From positions 16,984,868 through 17,048,867 of the forward strand of contig OY987246.1 in the NCBI GenBank assembly GCA_963920765.1: a stretch of 64,000 bases of DNA. The letters are read 5' to 3'. The notes beneath the pieces were generated by a model. The model made no database searches, had not been told where the DNA came from, and saw nothing but the letters and a program-made list of their open reading frames with translations. Every line of letters starts with the position of its first letter. The first letter of the stretch is position 1. Positions 25,941 through 38,399 of this stretch are shown here, in pieces. This stretch comes from Ulota crispa (taxonomy: Eukaryota > Streptophyta > Bryopsida > Orthotrichales > Orthotrichaceae). The translations under genes and the position numbers were made by a program.

Positions 25941-26632
25941 CCACCACACTAACAGCCGGTTCTCCCCGATCACTGGCCGGGCACTATGCTGGCCTCTTCG
26001 AATGCCCCCCCCACATGCCGATACAGTTATTGTTTGTCGGGTACGCATTGCGGATGCCCTTTGCGTCTCGATATCCGTACCCCAATCCACATCGGCTCTT
26101 CCCCTTGTCTTGTTTCTCGTTCTCACAGTTTATATTTCCCCGGTGCTCCCCCGTCGTTGGCCAACTCGCTTCCAACTCGGAATGCTTTCTCCAGCGGCCG
26201 GTCCTGCTTGTCCAGGTGCTCGTTCCGCGCTCTTCTCAGGATTTGCTAGCGCCTGAGTTCGAGCGCATTGGAATTGCTTGGCTTTTGGTGTATGGTGCAT
26301 GAAGCAGTTGATCGCAGTAAAAGCATTCAGCGTTGGCGTCTTGCATTATAATCCTCTTTTGTAAATAATAGAATTCCTATAGTTTTCTTAAGAATATCGC
26401 TGGTGGTGTGCCTGCAGTCATTCACTTGAGAGCATTTGTTCACGTGAGAGCTTTATCTGTTCAATTAGCTTGTGTTTTGAATTCGTGCAAGGCTGATTAT
26501 CGACATTCGAATAGTTCTGGCGCCCTACTTAAAGAGCGTGAGCGGTATATGATACGATTTGAAGGTCTCGCTTTGACCGCAGGAATTGGAGGCGGTATGT
26601 GATGCAGATGTGATATTGCAGAGGTGCTTGTG
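25941..26632 (+). promoter_or_regulatory. GC-richer promoter and leader region of FSAF1-like gene
   Basis: Composition changes sharply from AT-rich to mixed and CpG-containing, and several overlapping open frames appear on both strands, as expected of chance in GC-rich DNA. It directly precedes the first exon of the FSAF1-like gene, so promoter and 5' leader is the simplest reading. No TATA box or start site is assigned. Confidence 0.4.
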
Positions 26633-28906
26633 ATGGCGATCGGCGGCGGGCAACCAGTAGCGGCAGCGCCTGTTGTTGTGGTTGACGGCAGTGGAGGTGC
26701 TCTCCAGCGGCGACGCAGTAACCCTAGTTTTCACGAATGGAAGCTTTTTATGGTGAGCCTTTTCTGTTCCTTGCTGTTGAATTTGCAATGCGATGTAGTA
26801 ATTTCACGATTTCCTTGTTCCAACGACGTAATTTTGGTTTGATGTAGATTTGTAGATTGATCAAGGCCTTTTCTTTGTTTGGTTTATCAGTCCTCCAGAG
26901 CCTCTAATGTGTTGGCGGAAGCTGGTCCTGCAAGAGAGAAAGTCGAGGAAGACGCGTAGAGCGAACAGCAGAGTTCAAGAACCTACTCAAGGAAGTGGAA
27001 AAATTAGGTTTGTACGAAGCTCACTTGAGTATTGAGGTTTGAACAGTACAATGCATACTATTGTTCTTCACTCTTAGGGTTTATGGTTGTGATTGGCTTA
27101 TATTTGGGAGACTTTGTTGGTGGCATGTTTGTCACTGCATCTAAAATATCTATATTGTTAGACTATCAAAATCTAGCGTTATGAATTTGAGTTTTCTTGT
27201 GAATTGTGAGATGACTGATATTAGGGTTTCATGTAACAGGATACTGCGCTAAATCAATACTTTCATGAAAACATTGAATCGACGCGTGCTGTTGCCTCAT
27301 TCCTAGGGTTTTATGTTGTGATGGTGGATTGGAGTTAAAGTTGTGGTGGTGAGTGTTGCGTTGGGTTTTGTCGTATTCTGAAGGGTGGCATGTTGTTTAC
27401 AGCACCCAAACTATCTGCAGCATGGTTGGTCTTTTGAAGTCTTGCAGCATAAAGTTGAGGTTTCCTGCAATTCGGGGGACTACTGATATTAGCTCTGCTG
27501 TTTCATACTTTTACTATGCGTCACCAGTAACCTTGCGAATTTCTTCATGGCATCAGGAACCTCAACATTAGAGTGGAAGGACGGGAAGAAGTTGGAGACT
27601 GCAAAATTGGTAGCTCTTGGTTCAAAGGTAAGAGTTGAACTGAATTGTAAGCCACTACTTTCTTGCAGGGTTTAGGGTTTTGCAATGTTATGTCTAGGGT
27701 GTGATGATGTATGCACACAATCCTAGACAGAACCAAGCCTTGGTCATACTTGTGCTTTTTTTAATAAGCCTAGCAATTTTCGCGCTTCACTTGCTGGTTA
27801 GAGTTGGTGTCTATCTGCATATTCTTATATTACAAACTAGAACTAGCTGAGTGATGTGAACTGAATTCCTCACGCAAAAGACTTAATGTGTTGATAATAA
27901 AACATAGGTGGCACTCTCCTAAAGTGCCTGGAGTAACACTTCAATGACAAAAGTGTACGTGAAACTGTTTCCTAAATCAGGCACCAAAGAGCTTCAAGAT
28001 GCCTGTCTCAATGGGCGTAGGAATGAAGCGGAAACGAGAGGAAAGAGTGGAACAAAAGTTGCAAGACGTAAGACCTTACCACCCTTGCAGAAATAAATCT
28101 TGTATTGATGTCCGTCCTTTTATATTTTTACCCATTGGCATTCTGGTTTATGTTTTGTTTTAAGAGAATATTTACGCTGTGTCTCACCCTAACTCGAGAT
28201 CCCAGCTTCGTTGGGCTATAAAGGGCAAAAATGAAATCTTAAAGAAAGCCTTGAACATTTTATGACTTGGGCTCAAAGTTAGATTTCTGTTTATCGTTTG
28301 ACCCGACTCTTGGAGCAAAGTCCCACCTTCTTGGCGCCAAAACTTCCACAAAAGCGTAGTGCTATGTGTGTAGGCATTTCCAAGTGAACAAGGACATGGG
28401 ACTTGAGAGTTGCCAAGTCTCATCTAATCAGATACTGAAAACCCAGCGGGACTCAAGATGTGGAGCATAGTATGAATTGTCTCTAAGATAACTATGCCTA
28501 ATCATAACTTTTACTTACGAACTTCTTTTTTAAAACTAATGTTTGAATTTAGGGTTGATTTTGGCATACTTACAGTCAAACTCTGTGAAGATTTGGTGTG
28601 CCCTTGCGTTGGAATCCATTGATAAGACCTAACTAAACTCAAGGAAGTTTTAATGAGAGTACCCGCATATGTTAGGATGCTTTGAGATGTATGTATTTCA
28701 CTCTGAACGGACTCTTGGTTTTGTGCTTGTGTGTACAGGACATAGCACAAGGAATTCGCTCGGCAAAACGCACTGGTGCAGAGAGGAAGCCACCCCCGAG
28801 AAAGACGGTAGAGGAGAGAGGCTTGACCCTTTCGGAAGGGAAGTTCAAGGGCGGTGTGTTGTATGTCACACCCACCCCAGGTAAACCTAAATTCTCGCAG
28901 CCATAA
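26633..28906 (+). CDS. FSAF1/C1orf131-like (DUF4602) protein, 5 exons
   Basis: Exons 26633-26752, then 26891-27007 or 26935-27007, 27557-27627, 27981-28067 and 28739-28906. The conserved part reads through three clean junctions: EFKNLLKEVEKLG, then TSTLEWKDGKKLETAKLVALG, then the basic coil MKRKREERVEQKLQD, then ERGLTLSEGKFKGGVLYV and a stop at 28906. The layout (short helix, G-x-S/T-x-x-W-K, A-L-G-x-K-x-P, basic helix, G-x-F-x-x-G-x-L at the C-terminus) resembles DUF4602 proteins; the human member is a nucleolar factor of the small-subunit processome. Recognition is from motif memory, so the family is probable rather than certain. With the full exon 2 acceptor the frame breaks at TAG 26957; the alternative acceptor at 26935 keeps it open. 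Confidence 0.6.
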
Positions 28907-29007
28907 TTTAGCCCTCATTGCTTTGGTCACACTGAAATTCTCATAGCTACATGTAAGCAGAGTCTTATCCCTAATAACCCTTTTGGTTTGTGGTTTTGGA
29001 TTTGTAG

Positions 29008-29467
29008 AAATAGAAAAGGTGACTTTCGACCAGAAGAACAATAGGGGGCTTCAAACTTAAACTTTTTCAGGTGACTCATGTAGTGATTCACCTTTGTGAA
29101 TTCACTAGTGAACCGTGACGTGACTCACTTGTGGACTTCACTCCTAACGTGATTCACGTGAGGACTGAACTTTAGAAACTCACTCTTGTGGCTTTGCACG
29201 GCTCATGCATGTACGTCCTTGAACCCCAAATTTTTTTTTGCAGAAACTTCTGCAAACTCACGGGTGTCTCAAACTTTGCGTGTACAAGGGAACAAAAATA
29301 ATTCTCTGGTGAGCAGAGATCCTGTGAAGTGAGAAGTTCGAAGGCTAGATTTTATGTTTGAAGTCCCCTAATACATGTTTATGAAGGGAACAATGAAATC
29401 TGAGGTTGTGCTTAAGAAAGTGAAGAAAGTGAAGTCTAATGCTGCACTTGTGGCTATGAAGAAATAA
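29008..29467 (+). pseudogene. duplicated last exon of the HMA gene, split by a MITE
   Basis: 29008-29043 matches the start of HMA exon 4 (58934-59064, minus) at about 33 of 36 bases, including the acceptor-side GTAG. 29374-29467 matches the rest, to the same stop and the same lysine-rich tail (KKVKKVKSNAALVA). Between them lies a 326-bp inverted-repeat insertion, so the frame is broken. No copies of HMA exons 1-3 were found nearby. Confidence 0.85.
29044..29369. mobile_element. MITE inserted in the HMA pseudo-exon
   Basis: Begins GGGGGCTTCAAACTTAAA and ends TTTATGTTTGAAGTCCCCT, so the termini are inverted over about 16 bp. AATA flanks both sides (29040-29043 and 29370-29373), and comparison with the intact exon shows the insertion falls at ACAATA. 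No coding capacity. Confidence 0.75.
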
Positions 29468-30149
29468 TGATTTCCTTGTAATTTTCTTTCACTCTAGTTC
29501 TATTTTAATTGTCTATACCAATGAGTGCATTCAGGTGCCTTAACAATTAGGTTGCCTTTGGCAAAGTTACTACATGACTCACTTTGGAGGCCAGGGGTGC
29601 TAAAGTGTGAATGCAAAGCAATGAATGTTGAGCGTTGAGCAGTGAATAAAAACTTTTTAGAATTTTGAAGTTGAAAATGATAATTTAATGAATTTCATAC
29701 AATTGTAAGTATGCAAAAATGATCATTACATGAATAACTTATTTGATGTTGTATGAAAATCATCCATTGAAAAGAACAAATGAAAAATCATATTGAATGA
29801 ATGAATAATTATATGGATGAATGAAAAATGAAATGGATGAATATAGCTAAAAGGTATCAAAGATGAACTCAGAGACAAGAGTGAAGTAAGGGAAACGTAA
29901 AATTACAACAAGAACTTAGAAGTGTATTTAGAACCAAGGTTAGAGAAGTATATTAGATGATATCAATATTGTCAATACTAGGTAAGAGCAAGACAAAAAG
30001 CTAAGGTTTGGAGGTCAAAGATTAAGGAGGCAAAATGAGTTGTCGAGACTAAAGAATCTTTTAGTTTCGACTCCTATATATTCAAAGGTTGAGGCTTTAA
30101 CCCTTTTAAAAGTTTTCAAGCTAAAAGCTTTCAGTCATGTAGAAAATTT

Positions 30150-30405
30150 TAAGCTTCTAAAAGCTTCTAGTTTTCTAGAAGCTTCTAGTTTTTTAGAAGC
30201 TTCCAATCTTCTAGAGGCTTTCAACCTTCTAGAGGCTTTCAATCTTCTAGAGGCTTTTAACCTTCTAAAGGTTTCTAACCTTTTATAAGCTTCCAACTTT
30301 CTAGAGGCTTCCAACTTTTTAGAGGCTTCCAACTTTTTAGAGGCTTCCAACTTTCTAGAGGCTTCCAACTTTCTAGAGGCTTCCAACTTTCTAGAAGTTT
30401 CTAAG
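30150..30405. repeat. 18-bp tandem repeat (CTTCTAGAGGCTTCCAAC type)
   Basis: About a dozen copies of a unit containing CTAGAGGCTTCCAACTTT run head to tail, most regular at 30290-30400. It is open in two frames on opposite strands (an LEASRK-type and an LLEASN-type repeat), which is a product of the repeat and not evidence for a protein. Confidence 0.85.
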
Positions 30406-31499
30406 ATTTTTTATCTTTTTAAAGTTTTCTAGAACCTTTTAATTTTTTACATTCTTTTAATCCTCTGGAATCTTCTAAAACCTCCTAAATCAATCTGTTC
30501 ATGTCTGTGACAAAATGAGGACAACAAATATGATGCTATTATGTTTATAATGATATATTATAATAAGTAATTAAAGCAAAGTACTTAAAAACTAAAGAAA
30601 ATAAAATTTCATAAATTTTCACGTTTTCAAAGAAAGAAGATTAAATATAAGAATGTTTTAGCTTTTCATGTTTTAAATAGGGCAGCACAATCCACATTAC
30701 AATTTATGATATTTCAAAAGATTGCATCAAATGTTTTAATATTAAATTTGAATATTTTTACATGTGTCTATTTTATATTTTCAACTTCTAAATAAAACAT
30801 CTCCAATCCACATTGCAATTTATAATATTACAAAGGGTATTGTCAAATGCTTTTAAATAAAGTTTACATTTTTTTTAGTGCATGTTCTACCTTTTCAAGT
30901 TTCAAATAAGATAACTCAAACTCACATTGCAACTTGTAATATTGTAAAGGGCATTGTCAAATGCTTTAAAACAAGATTTACATTTCTTTAATTGTGCATG
31001 TTCTATCTTTTCAAGTTCCAAATAGAATAGCTAAAGCCCACATTTTAATTTGTGATATCTTGAAAAACATTGTCAAATGTTTTAAAATAAGATTTACATT
31101 TTTTCAATTGTGAATGCTCTACTATCCCAAGTCCCAAATATGGTAGCTCAACTTTGCATTGCAATTTGTAATATTGCAAATAATAGTCAAGTATTTTCAA
31201 ATAAGATTTACATTTTTTGACATGTGCAAAACTGCAAGGTCTATCTTTTCAATTTCCAAAAAAAATAACATAAACACAATAAATCATTTAAGGCAAATTT
31301 GTGTTCATTAGATTTGAATTGCTTAACTCAACATTATTCTAAAATCAACTTAGTAGCAAAACAGTAATTTTGGCAATTTTCTCTATTACAGGCCATTTTG
31401 ATTGATTTTAGCAAAAAATAACTAGGTTTTTAATTTCAAATCTTAAATTTTGTTGAAATTTCTTATATTGTGCAATTTTAACAAAATTTGTGTTTCTTT

Positions 31500-31573
31500 T
31501 ACAAGACACACTAAGAGTACAACATTGCCTCTTAAGTTCCGAAGAAGGTTCTAAGACAAAAAAAATAACTTGC

Positions 31574-31605
<32 letters not shown>

Positions 31606-31770
31606 AAAGAAATTGATTTGATTTGATTTGATTTTTTTTGTAGGAGGGCACCTTGGATTCTGAGGAGAGTTTTGAAAAAAATAATAATAATAATTGTAGG
31701 AGGGCTCTTCAAATTCCAAGGAACATTTTGTAAAACCCACAATGGGCCCAAGATGACCTCCTTGGTTTCG
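31500..31770. repeat. dispersed GGAGGGCACCTTGG repeat with poly-A tract
   Basis: Contains a run of about 30 A near 31575 and the words GGGCACCTTGGATTCTGAGG and CAATGGGCCCAAGATGACCT. Both recur in 39030-39470 in the same orientation, on the other side of the retrotransposon. Nature unknown. Confidence 0.6.
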
Positions 31771-31789
31771 AGCTTCGCCTTACAACAAG

Positions 31790-32964
31790 AAGAGGTTACT
31801 TGTAAAAACTGAAAAAAACAACTTCTGGTACATCTCTGTATAAGAGCACTTCACTGATCCATTCTTTCTTATGCGTTCTGATTTCTTATTGAGAATTTGA
31901 GATAAGCTCAAGCAAACAAGTTGGATTATGAAATAACCATTACTAAGCTTAAATTTACTCATCATACCATGGAAACCTGTTTCTCTTTGAGAAAAGAAAC
32001 AAGTCATTATAAAACATTGGCTCATAATTTTTTTTGTTTCTTGACAAAATATTAAAATTAATATCTTATGCAATCTTTTTTCGAAGAGGGAGAAAAAGAA
32101 GTTTCAAAAAAAATCCTTTGCAAATCTTCCAAATGCTTTTATGAGGACAAAGGCCTCACCTGCACCCATGCACAAAAACAGATAATTAGTGTGTTTTTGT
32201 ATGTATGCAAGGTGTCTTCAGCCTTGCTTTCACTTGTTATCGTTTTCACATAAAAACATACGGAAAAATAAACTTGCCAACTACCTCTTTCAAATCCCAA
32301 AAACTTCAAATTATTGCATAACAGAAGCAAGCAAAATCTGGTTGCTAGACAACGAAGCCATGTCAATTGTACTGTGAAGAAGTCCACATTGTAATATCCG
32401 ACCTTGCAGAATGAGATTGCTAGCTAGTCTTGTACAAAAATACCCTTACGTGTGGCTGGTGAAAATAGCAATAAGAGAGCTAGAAATCACTGGTCACGTA
32501 TAACTAGTGAAAATGCACAAAGAGAGCTAGTGCTCACGCTGTATGTGCAATACATGTCTTATTTGATATGTCAACAGTCTAGTGTTGATAAGTTCAAGAG
32601 CCTAATTTTAGGTCATTGGCGTCTACTCTAGCATTAAACTCTAGTCTGTTAACGCTAGAGTAGGTGGTCTTGTAGAGTTAATAGAAGGTCTTAAGTTAAA
32701 AAAGGGCTGTACATACGTTAAAGCTAGTTTAAACCTCAATCTTGCACCGAATCCTGGTAGATGGACAATCAGTGACTAAATCTTTTTAGAAAAGTAGAAA
32801 ATCCACCATTTTTAATGATGCCTCTTTGAGTTGTGTATGTTAGAATACCAGCTCAGTTGAGAAACGCAAAAGCCACGAGTCATCTTTGCTCAATGGGCCA
32901 AATTTGGTTTATCTGCCACTTCACTCTTATAATATTGAAAAACATTCTTAGTTAGATTTATATT
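31790..32964. other. intergenic DNA left of the retrotransposon
   Basis: No gene was recognised. A perfect short hairpin (CTACTCTAGC and GCTAGAGTAG) lies at about 32624-32663. Confidence 0.4.
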
Positions 32965-33201
32965 TGTAATGGGCTAGAAGCCCATGGCAAGACTAGAGCC
33001 TTGGTGGGAACCTTTGGCATGCTTCTTTCACCCAAAAACCTCTTAGTAACTCTACTTTAACTTCACTTATCATTTAGTTCTCTTTTTAGAACTAGTTCTC
33101 TTTTTAGAAGCATGATTAGCATATAGTTGCTTAGAGAATCGTAAACCTTATCAATTGCTCTTTGTTTCTAGAAGCACAACCCTCAGGTTTTACTCCTCAC
33201 A
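32965..33201 (+). repeat. 5' LTR of Ty3/Gypsy element (237 bp)
   Basis: Starts TGTAATGGGCTAGAAGCCCA and ends CTCCTCACA, giving the usual TG...CA ends. It matches the 3' LTR with about eight differences (roughly 96-97% identity). Confidence 0.9.
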
Positions 33202-33363
33202 TTAGCAATTGATCATCCTTTTTGGTTATTGTAAGGATTCACCTCTTTACTCCTTTTATTGGTTATTTGAATATACGTTGATTGTGGACATTGACAAATT
33301 GAAAGCAATAGTGCGTGGCTATGTTTTAATTGATAGAGTAACTCCTTACGTCTTAAGGTTCTA

Positions 33364-34736
33364 ATGAGGCCAAGCGTCAAGGTTTGGTTTCTTGATTTGC
33401 CTGTATTGTATAGGGAAGGTTTTTTTTTTAGTCAAAGACACGCTATTATGAGCGCTGACAAACTCTGTAATCATCAAAGATATACTTTTATAGGTATTGA
33501 CATTTTTTTTTTTTTTTTTTTTTTTTTTTCTGACATACTTATAGTAAGGATAAGGATGGTGGGACATGAAGGTTTGTCGGCTGAAGCATTAGCCGATCAG
33601 GCTATGGGTATGCTTGACACAAGCACCAACTATGATCAAGTACAAGAATACCTCCGCCAGACCCTCAACATAGCTTCTTGGCGGAAGTGGCCACTCATCG
33701 TTGTAAGCAAGTCGTACAACAAATTGAGTCACAAAGAGCAAGCTCATTTGAACATCGTACGACACCTCTGCGTTCATCTATGGAAGACTTGCTACAAGGA
33801 GTAGTAGCCATGCAGCAACAATAAGGGAATATCATTCAGTTTCTAACCAAACAGCTAAACGCTTAACCTACTGTCCTTAGTCCTTTTGTCCCTCTAGTCC
33901 ATGTAACGTTGTCGGAGCCCGCAGCAATGTCATTTTTGCGTGTAAAGTTTCTTGACTTTGAACGGTATGGCGGTGATCGCACTATATATTCCATATGGCG
34001 GCAACAAATGCAAAATAAGTTGAAACATGACACTCACTATTTGTCGAATGAAGTCTAGGTTGATTACACATTTTCTCGCCCAAGGATAAGGCGGCATTGA
34101 TCTTGCAACCATGGCTGGATTTGTAAGGTTTAAACGGTGTTGTCACTATTTCTGCACTATGGACTTTTATGGATGGGTAGTTTAAGGATCCTCATCAACA
34201 AAGGCGTGCAATGGACAAGTTGCAAACAATGAGGCAAAGGAAGAGGTCAATGCAAGAATATTACGCTGATTTTAACCAACAGTCCTTGTTGGCTGGGACC
34301 ATTATAAGCGACGCTATGAAGATATCAATGTTTTTTTGATGTCTTCATCATAAAGTACAACACAGCATTTATCATATTCCAATGGAGTATGACTTTGTTC
34401 GATACATTGATGAAGTTACTTGGGTCGCGGACATTCAATATTGGATCAATTCATAGTTAAAGGGGTAAGTTCCAAGGCGGTAGATCACTTTCCTTACTGT
34501 ACATACTGTTGCTTCCCAACGAGATACAATGGATTGGGAACCCACGTGCGTGGGTCAGGCCGCTACTGCAACAAAGAACCAACAACAAGCAAAGTGGGTC
34601 TCTATGGAGGAAATCGCTTGATGCTAACAAAAAAGACGGTGTGTACAATGTGGAGCGTCAGGACACTACATCACCAACTGCCCCTACAAACCAGCCCATT
34701 GTCTTGGGAGCGATCAAGTGCCTTCTAATAAGTTAA
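33364..34736 (+). pseudogene. gag: gag region with CCHC zinc knuckle, broken
   Basis: Gag is scattered over frames and interrupted by a T tract near 33487-33529. The only diagnostic motif is the zinc knuckle at 34640-34681, with spacing C-x2-C-x4-H-x4-C, read in a frame different from the longest local open frames. That is a sign of frameshift decay. Confidence 0.75.
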
Positions 34737-34785
34737 AAATTCCTGTCAATGCAACTTCTAAGAGGGATGTTGGTAGTATAGTGGA

Positions 34786-35433
34786 ATGAGGATCAGAATC
34801 AAATTCGGGAAAAGAATAGCTTTTGCTTATAGTCGCAAGCAAGAGCCTGATCAAGCTTTAGTGGAAGATGTAGGGTGGGAAAAGTTCAACATGGAATATA
34901 TGTCTACTGCTCATGTGTCGATACATTCAATAATAAATCACACTAGTGTTGTCGACACCCTTGTTGACTTTGGCTGTTTATGTTATGGCCTGGTTAGCTC
35001 TCATTTTGCAAAAGAAATTGAATTTAAGCGCTTTGGAATTAAACCACAAACAATCTTAGGTATTGAAGGGAAAGAAATCTTAGTGCGTGAAGTGGCTTGT
35101 TTTGGAATAGATATCCATCGGTACCAAGAAGTAGGATATGCCTATATTTTTAAGGGTTGCATGGGCTACAACTTAGTGTTAGAAAGGGGTTGGATGAACA
35201 AAAGTCGTGTCACAATTGCCCCTGCCAAGAGATCCTTATATGTCCATAGCACTAGAACTTGTGTTTGTAGTAAGGAAGGACAAAAGCCATGTCAAGCTGT
35301 TTTAAGTCAAAACAAAAACAAAAACCCGTGTGTAGTGAGTGCAACCACTTACATACGTTATTTAGCAAACTCTCGAGGAGAGTCGATCTGCACCTTTGCA
35401 GCGTCACTAGCAGATATTACTAAGGCTCCTTAG
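34786..35433 (+). pseudogene. pol: retroelement aspartic protease region
   Basis: An open segment of 215 codons. The catalytic loop, normally Asp-Ser/Thr-Gly, reads LVDFGCLCYGLV here: the aspartate and glycine remain but the middle residue is Phe, expected to abolish or cripple activity. The downstream YNLVLERGWM matches the ILG/GxxWL-type region of Ty3 proteases. Confidence 0.75.
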
Positions 35434-35449
35434 TCAAAGGAACTTGTTG

Positions 35450-36330
35450 ACCCGGCCAAGCTGCTATCAAAACGCTATCATCATCATTTACCATTATTCA
35501 ATGAGAGACAAGCCGCACAGCTGCCTTCATTACAAGGCCCAGGTGTCGACTACAAGATCGAGTTGATAAAAGAAAATGGTAAGGAAGTTGACCCTCTTTG
35601 GAATCCACTATATAGCATGTCTTGTGGTGAGCTATTGGTGCTCTGTAAGGAAATTACTTCTCTTCTGGATAAAGGTTTCATTTGAATAAGCAACTTACTA
35701 GCAGCTGCTCCTATCCTCTTTGCCAAAAAACCAGGAGGAGGATTACAACTTTGAGTTGACTACTATGCTCTCAACAAAATCACCAAAAAGGACCGCTATC
35801 CTCTTCCTTTGATACACAAAACGCTCTCCCAAATCAGCAAAGCCAAATGGTTTACCAAGTTAGATGTTGTCGCCACTTTTCACAAGATCAAAATTGCTGA
35901 GGGAGATGAATGGAAATCAGCCTTCCGCACCCGCTTTGGATTATATGAGTGGCTAGTCACTCCATTTGGTATGGCAAACTCACTAAGTACCTTCCAACGC
36001 TACATAAATTGTACTTTATGAAAACACCTTGATGATTTCCGTTCTGCATATCTAGATGATGTTTTGATCTATTCTTCAAGCTCCCTTGATGATCATAAGA
36101 AAAATGTTGATATATCTTTGGAAAATTGCAAAAGGTTGGATTGCCATTGGACATAAAGAAATGTGAATTTGAAGTAAAACATACGAAGTACCTTGGATTC
36201 ATCATCAAGGCCGGGAAGAGTATCCGGATGGATCCCAAGAAGATCAAGGCCATCAAAGACTGGGAAGCACCAACAACCATGAAGGGGGTGCGCAGTTTAC
36301 TCGAGTTTGCTAATTTCTACCAATAGTTCA
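35450..36330 (+). pseudogene. pol: reverse transcriptase, interrupted
   Basis: Motifs in order: RYPLP, WFTKLDVVATFHKIKIAEGD, TPFGMANSLSTFQR, then the catalytic YLDD at 36049-36060 in YLDDVLIYS, and KCEFEVKHTKYLGFII. In-frame stops at about 35684, 35754 and 36019 mostly fall where the family has Arg or Cys, consistent with C-to-T decay. A frameshift near 36120 separates the two conserved halves. Confidence 0.9.
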
Positions 36331-36409
36331 TCTGCTTTTTTTTTTACGTTGCATTGCCTTTGACAAGATTGACAGGAAACATAACATTCTAATGGACCAA
36401 TCAAGAGCA

Positions 36410-36800
36410 AATTGCGTTTGAGAAATTCAAGGAAGCATTTACCACCGAGCCAATACTAACCCAATTTGACCCCGACAGGGAAACAATGTTAGAAACTGAT
36501 TCTTCAGGTTATGCTATAGGTGGCGTTCTCTCCCAATTTGATGAGAAAGAAATACTGCAACCTTGCGCATATTTCTCACAAAAAAACAATCTCCATAAAT
36601 GCAATTATGAAATTCATGATAAGGAGCTATTAGTGGTTGTTCGGTGTTTGCAAGAATAGGATGCAGAGCTAAGTTCAATGGAGAAGTTCACCATTATCAC
36701 CGACCATAAAAAAAACCTTGAGTATTTTACTCAATCCCAAATGCTCAACAAACAGCAGATGCAATGGTCTTCTCTTGGGACAATATAACATGGAAATTGC
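36410..36800 (+). pseudogene. pol: RNase H region
   Basis: Shows ETDSSGYAIGGVLSQ with the first catalytic Asp, YSQ-like YFSQKN, the KELLVVV region and the ITDHK...LEYF motif, which is typical of Ty3-type RNase H. A stop at about 36658 and loss of frame near 36780 break it. Confidence 0.85.
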
Positions 36801-37189
36801 TTATCGAGTAGGAGCGCAAAATGTATGTGCAAATGCCTTATCTTGACGGGAACAAAACTTCTTCAAAGGCCAAAACGATGAGCGAACAACACCGCTATAC
36901 GCAACTACTGAAATTGGCTTTCTCAATCCCAAACAACAACAAAGATGACGATGATCTAGTGATCGTATTCTCTATACAAATCCCTGCCATGCTTGTGAGA
37001 ACTTGAACTATGGGACATCAAGAGTCCAGCCCCAGCTCAGATACTTAGCATACCAGCCAGAGCCACAACACTAACTGCTATGATATTGAACTCTAATGGG
37101 CTCAGGCTGTCAAAGATGACAAAGTTTGCCAACAATTGATCAAAAGTGTGAGACAACATGATAGGCGTTTCCCTCTTGGATGAGGTATA

Positions 37190-38010
37190 AAAGTCTTGAT
37201 TGCTGAATGTTCATTGCAAGCAAATATTGTGCTTTTATATCGTGACAGGAGATGGGTACTGGAAGCAAAACCTTTGCGCACTAGGATTATTCATGAGATA
37301 CACAGCTCTGTAGCCACAAGTTACCCATGTCGCGCAATTACTTTCAAGCTGCTCATGCGAGACTATTTTTGGCTCGGTATGTTAGCAAGTGTGAAGAAAT
37401 ATATCAAAAACTGTGACATATGCAATAGAACAAAACCGTGGCAAGATGGCCTTTAAGGATTTCTCAAACCATGACCAGTATCGGAGCGAATTTGGGAGGA
37501 GATTTCAATGGATTTTATTGACAGCCTCCCTGATAGCAATGGTAATACTATTCTCTTTGTGGTTACTGATAGGCTTAGTAAAGATGTTGCCTTTATTCCT
37601 TTGCCAAATATGGATGTTAACACCGTCACATGGACTTTTATCAAGGAAGTTGTAGCTCATCATTGGTTACCTGATGCCATTATCTTAGACTGCAGGACGC
37701 AATTTGTCAGTCTCATGTGGACAAGGCTTTGCAAAATTTTGAAAATTAAACGCCGCCTTTCAACAGCCTTTCACCTATAGACAGATGGTTCTATAGAGCG
37801 CATGAATAGTACTATTGAAGCCTATCTACGGGCTTACGTGAATTGGAATCAGGATAATTGGCCAGGGCTTTGCTATATGGTCCAAATAGCCATCAAAGGA
37901 TAAGATGCAACATTGATCGGCATGAGCCCATTTTTCTTACAACACGGTTATGATATTGACCCAGTCCAGTTCAAAGTACAAGCATGATCTCTTGAGCCTT
38001 CAGATTGTCA
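37190..38010 (+). pseudogene. pol: integrase (zinc finger and core), interrupted
   Basis: An HHCC-type finger is visible (HEIH spacing, then CDIC in KYIKNCDICNRTKP). The core starts at MDFIDSLP with the first acidic residue, continues to ILDCRTQFVS with the second, and SIERMN with the glutamate. Stops around 37779, 37901 and 37985 interrupt the frame. Confidence 0.88.
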
Positions 38011-38399
38011 CCAACAAACTGAGTGAGCAAAGGCCGAATCCATTGTGAGCAAACTTCAACAAGTATTTGACTTGGCACAAGTTTCTATGGCAGAAGTTCA
38101 AAAAGAGTAGAAACGTCTTGCCAATCGCCATGGACAACTAGCTCCTCAACTGAGTATTGGTGACAAAATATGGCTCCAATTGGATTGGCAATTTTCCACA
38201 TGATGTGCTAATAAAAAATTGGACTGGAGAAGTGCCAAATATACAATGTTTGAAATCATCAACACCCATACCATGAGATTGAACACTCCGCGAGGACCCC
38301 ATAATGTTTTCCATGTTGATTGTTTGAGGCTTGCAGGTACTAACCCATTGCCAAGCTAAGTACGTGATGATGAATAACCCCTGCTAATTCAAGTTGACA

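Noticed and set aside
25923..26302. Cluster of overlapping 60-95 codon frames on both strands
   Set aside because: They overlap in all frames within a GC-richer promoter region, share no family motif and have no splice partner.
28511..29041. 176-codon minus-strand open frame
   Set aside because: It is antisense to FSA1-type exon 5 (28739-28906) and the HMA pseudo-exon start, both of which have clear family matches on the plus strand.
30040..30386. Repeat-peptide frames on both strands
   Set aside because: They follow automatically from the 18-bp tandem DNA repeat.
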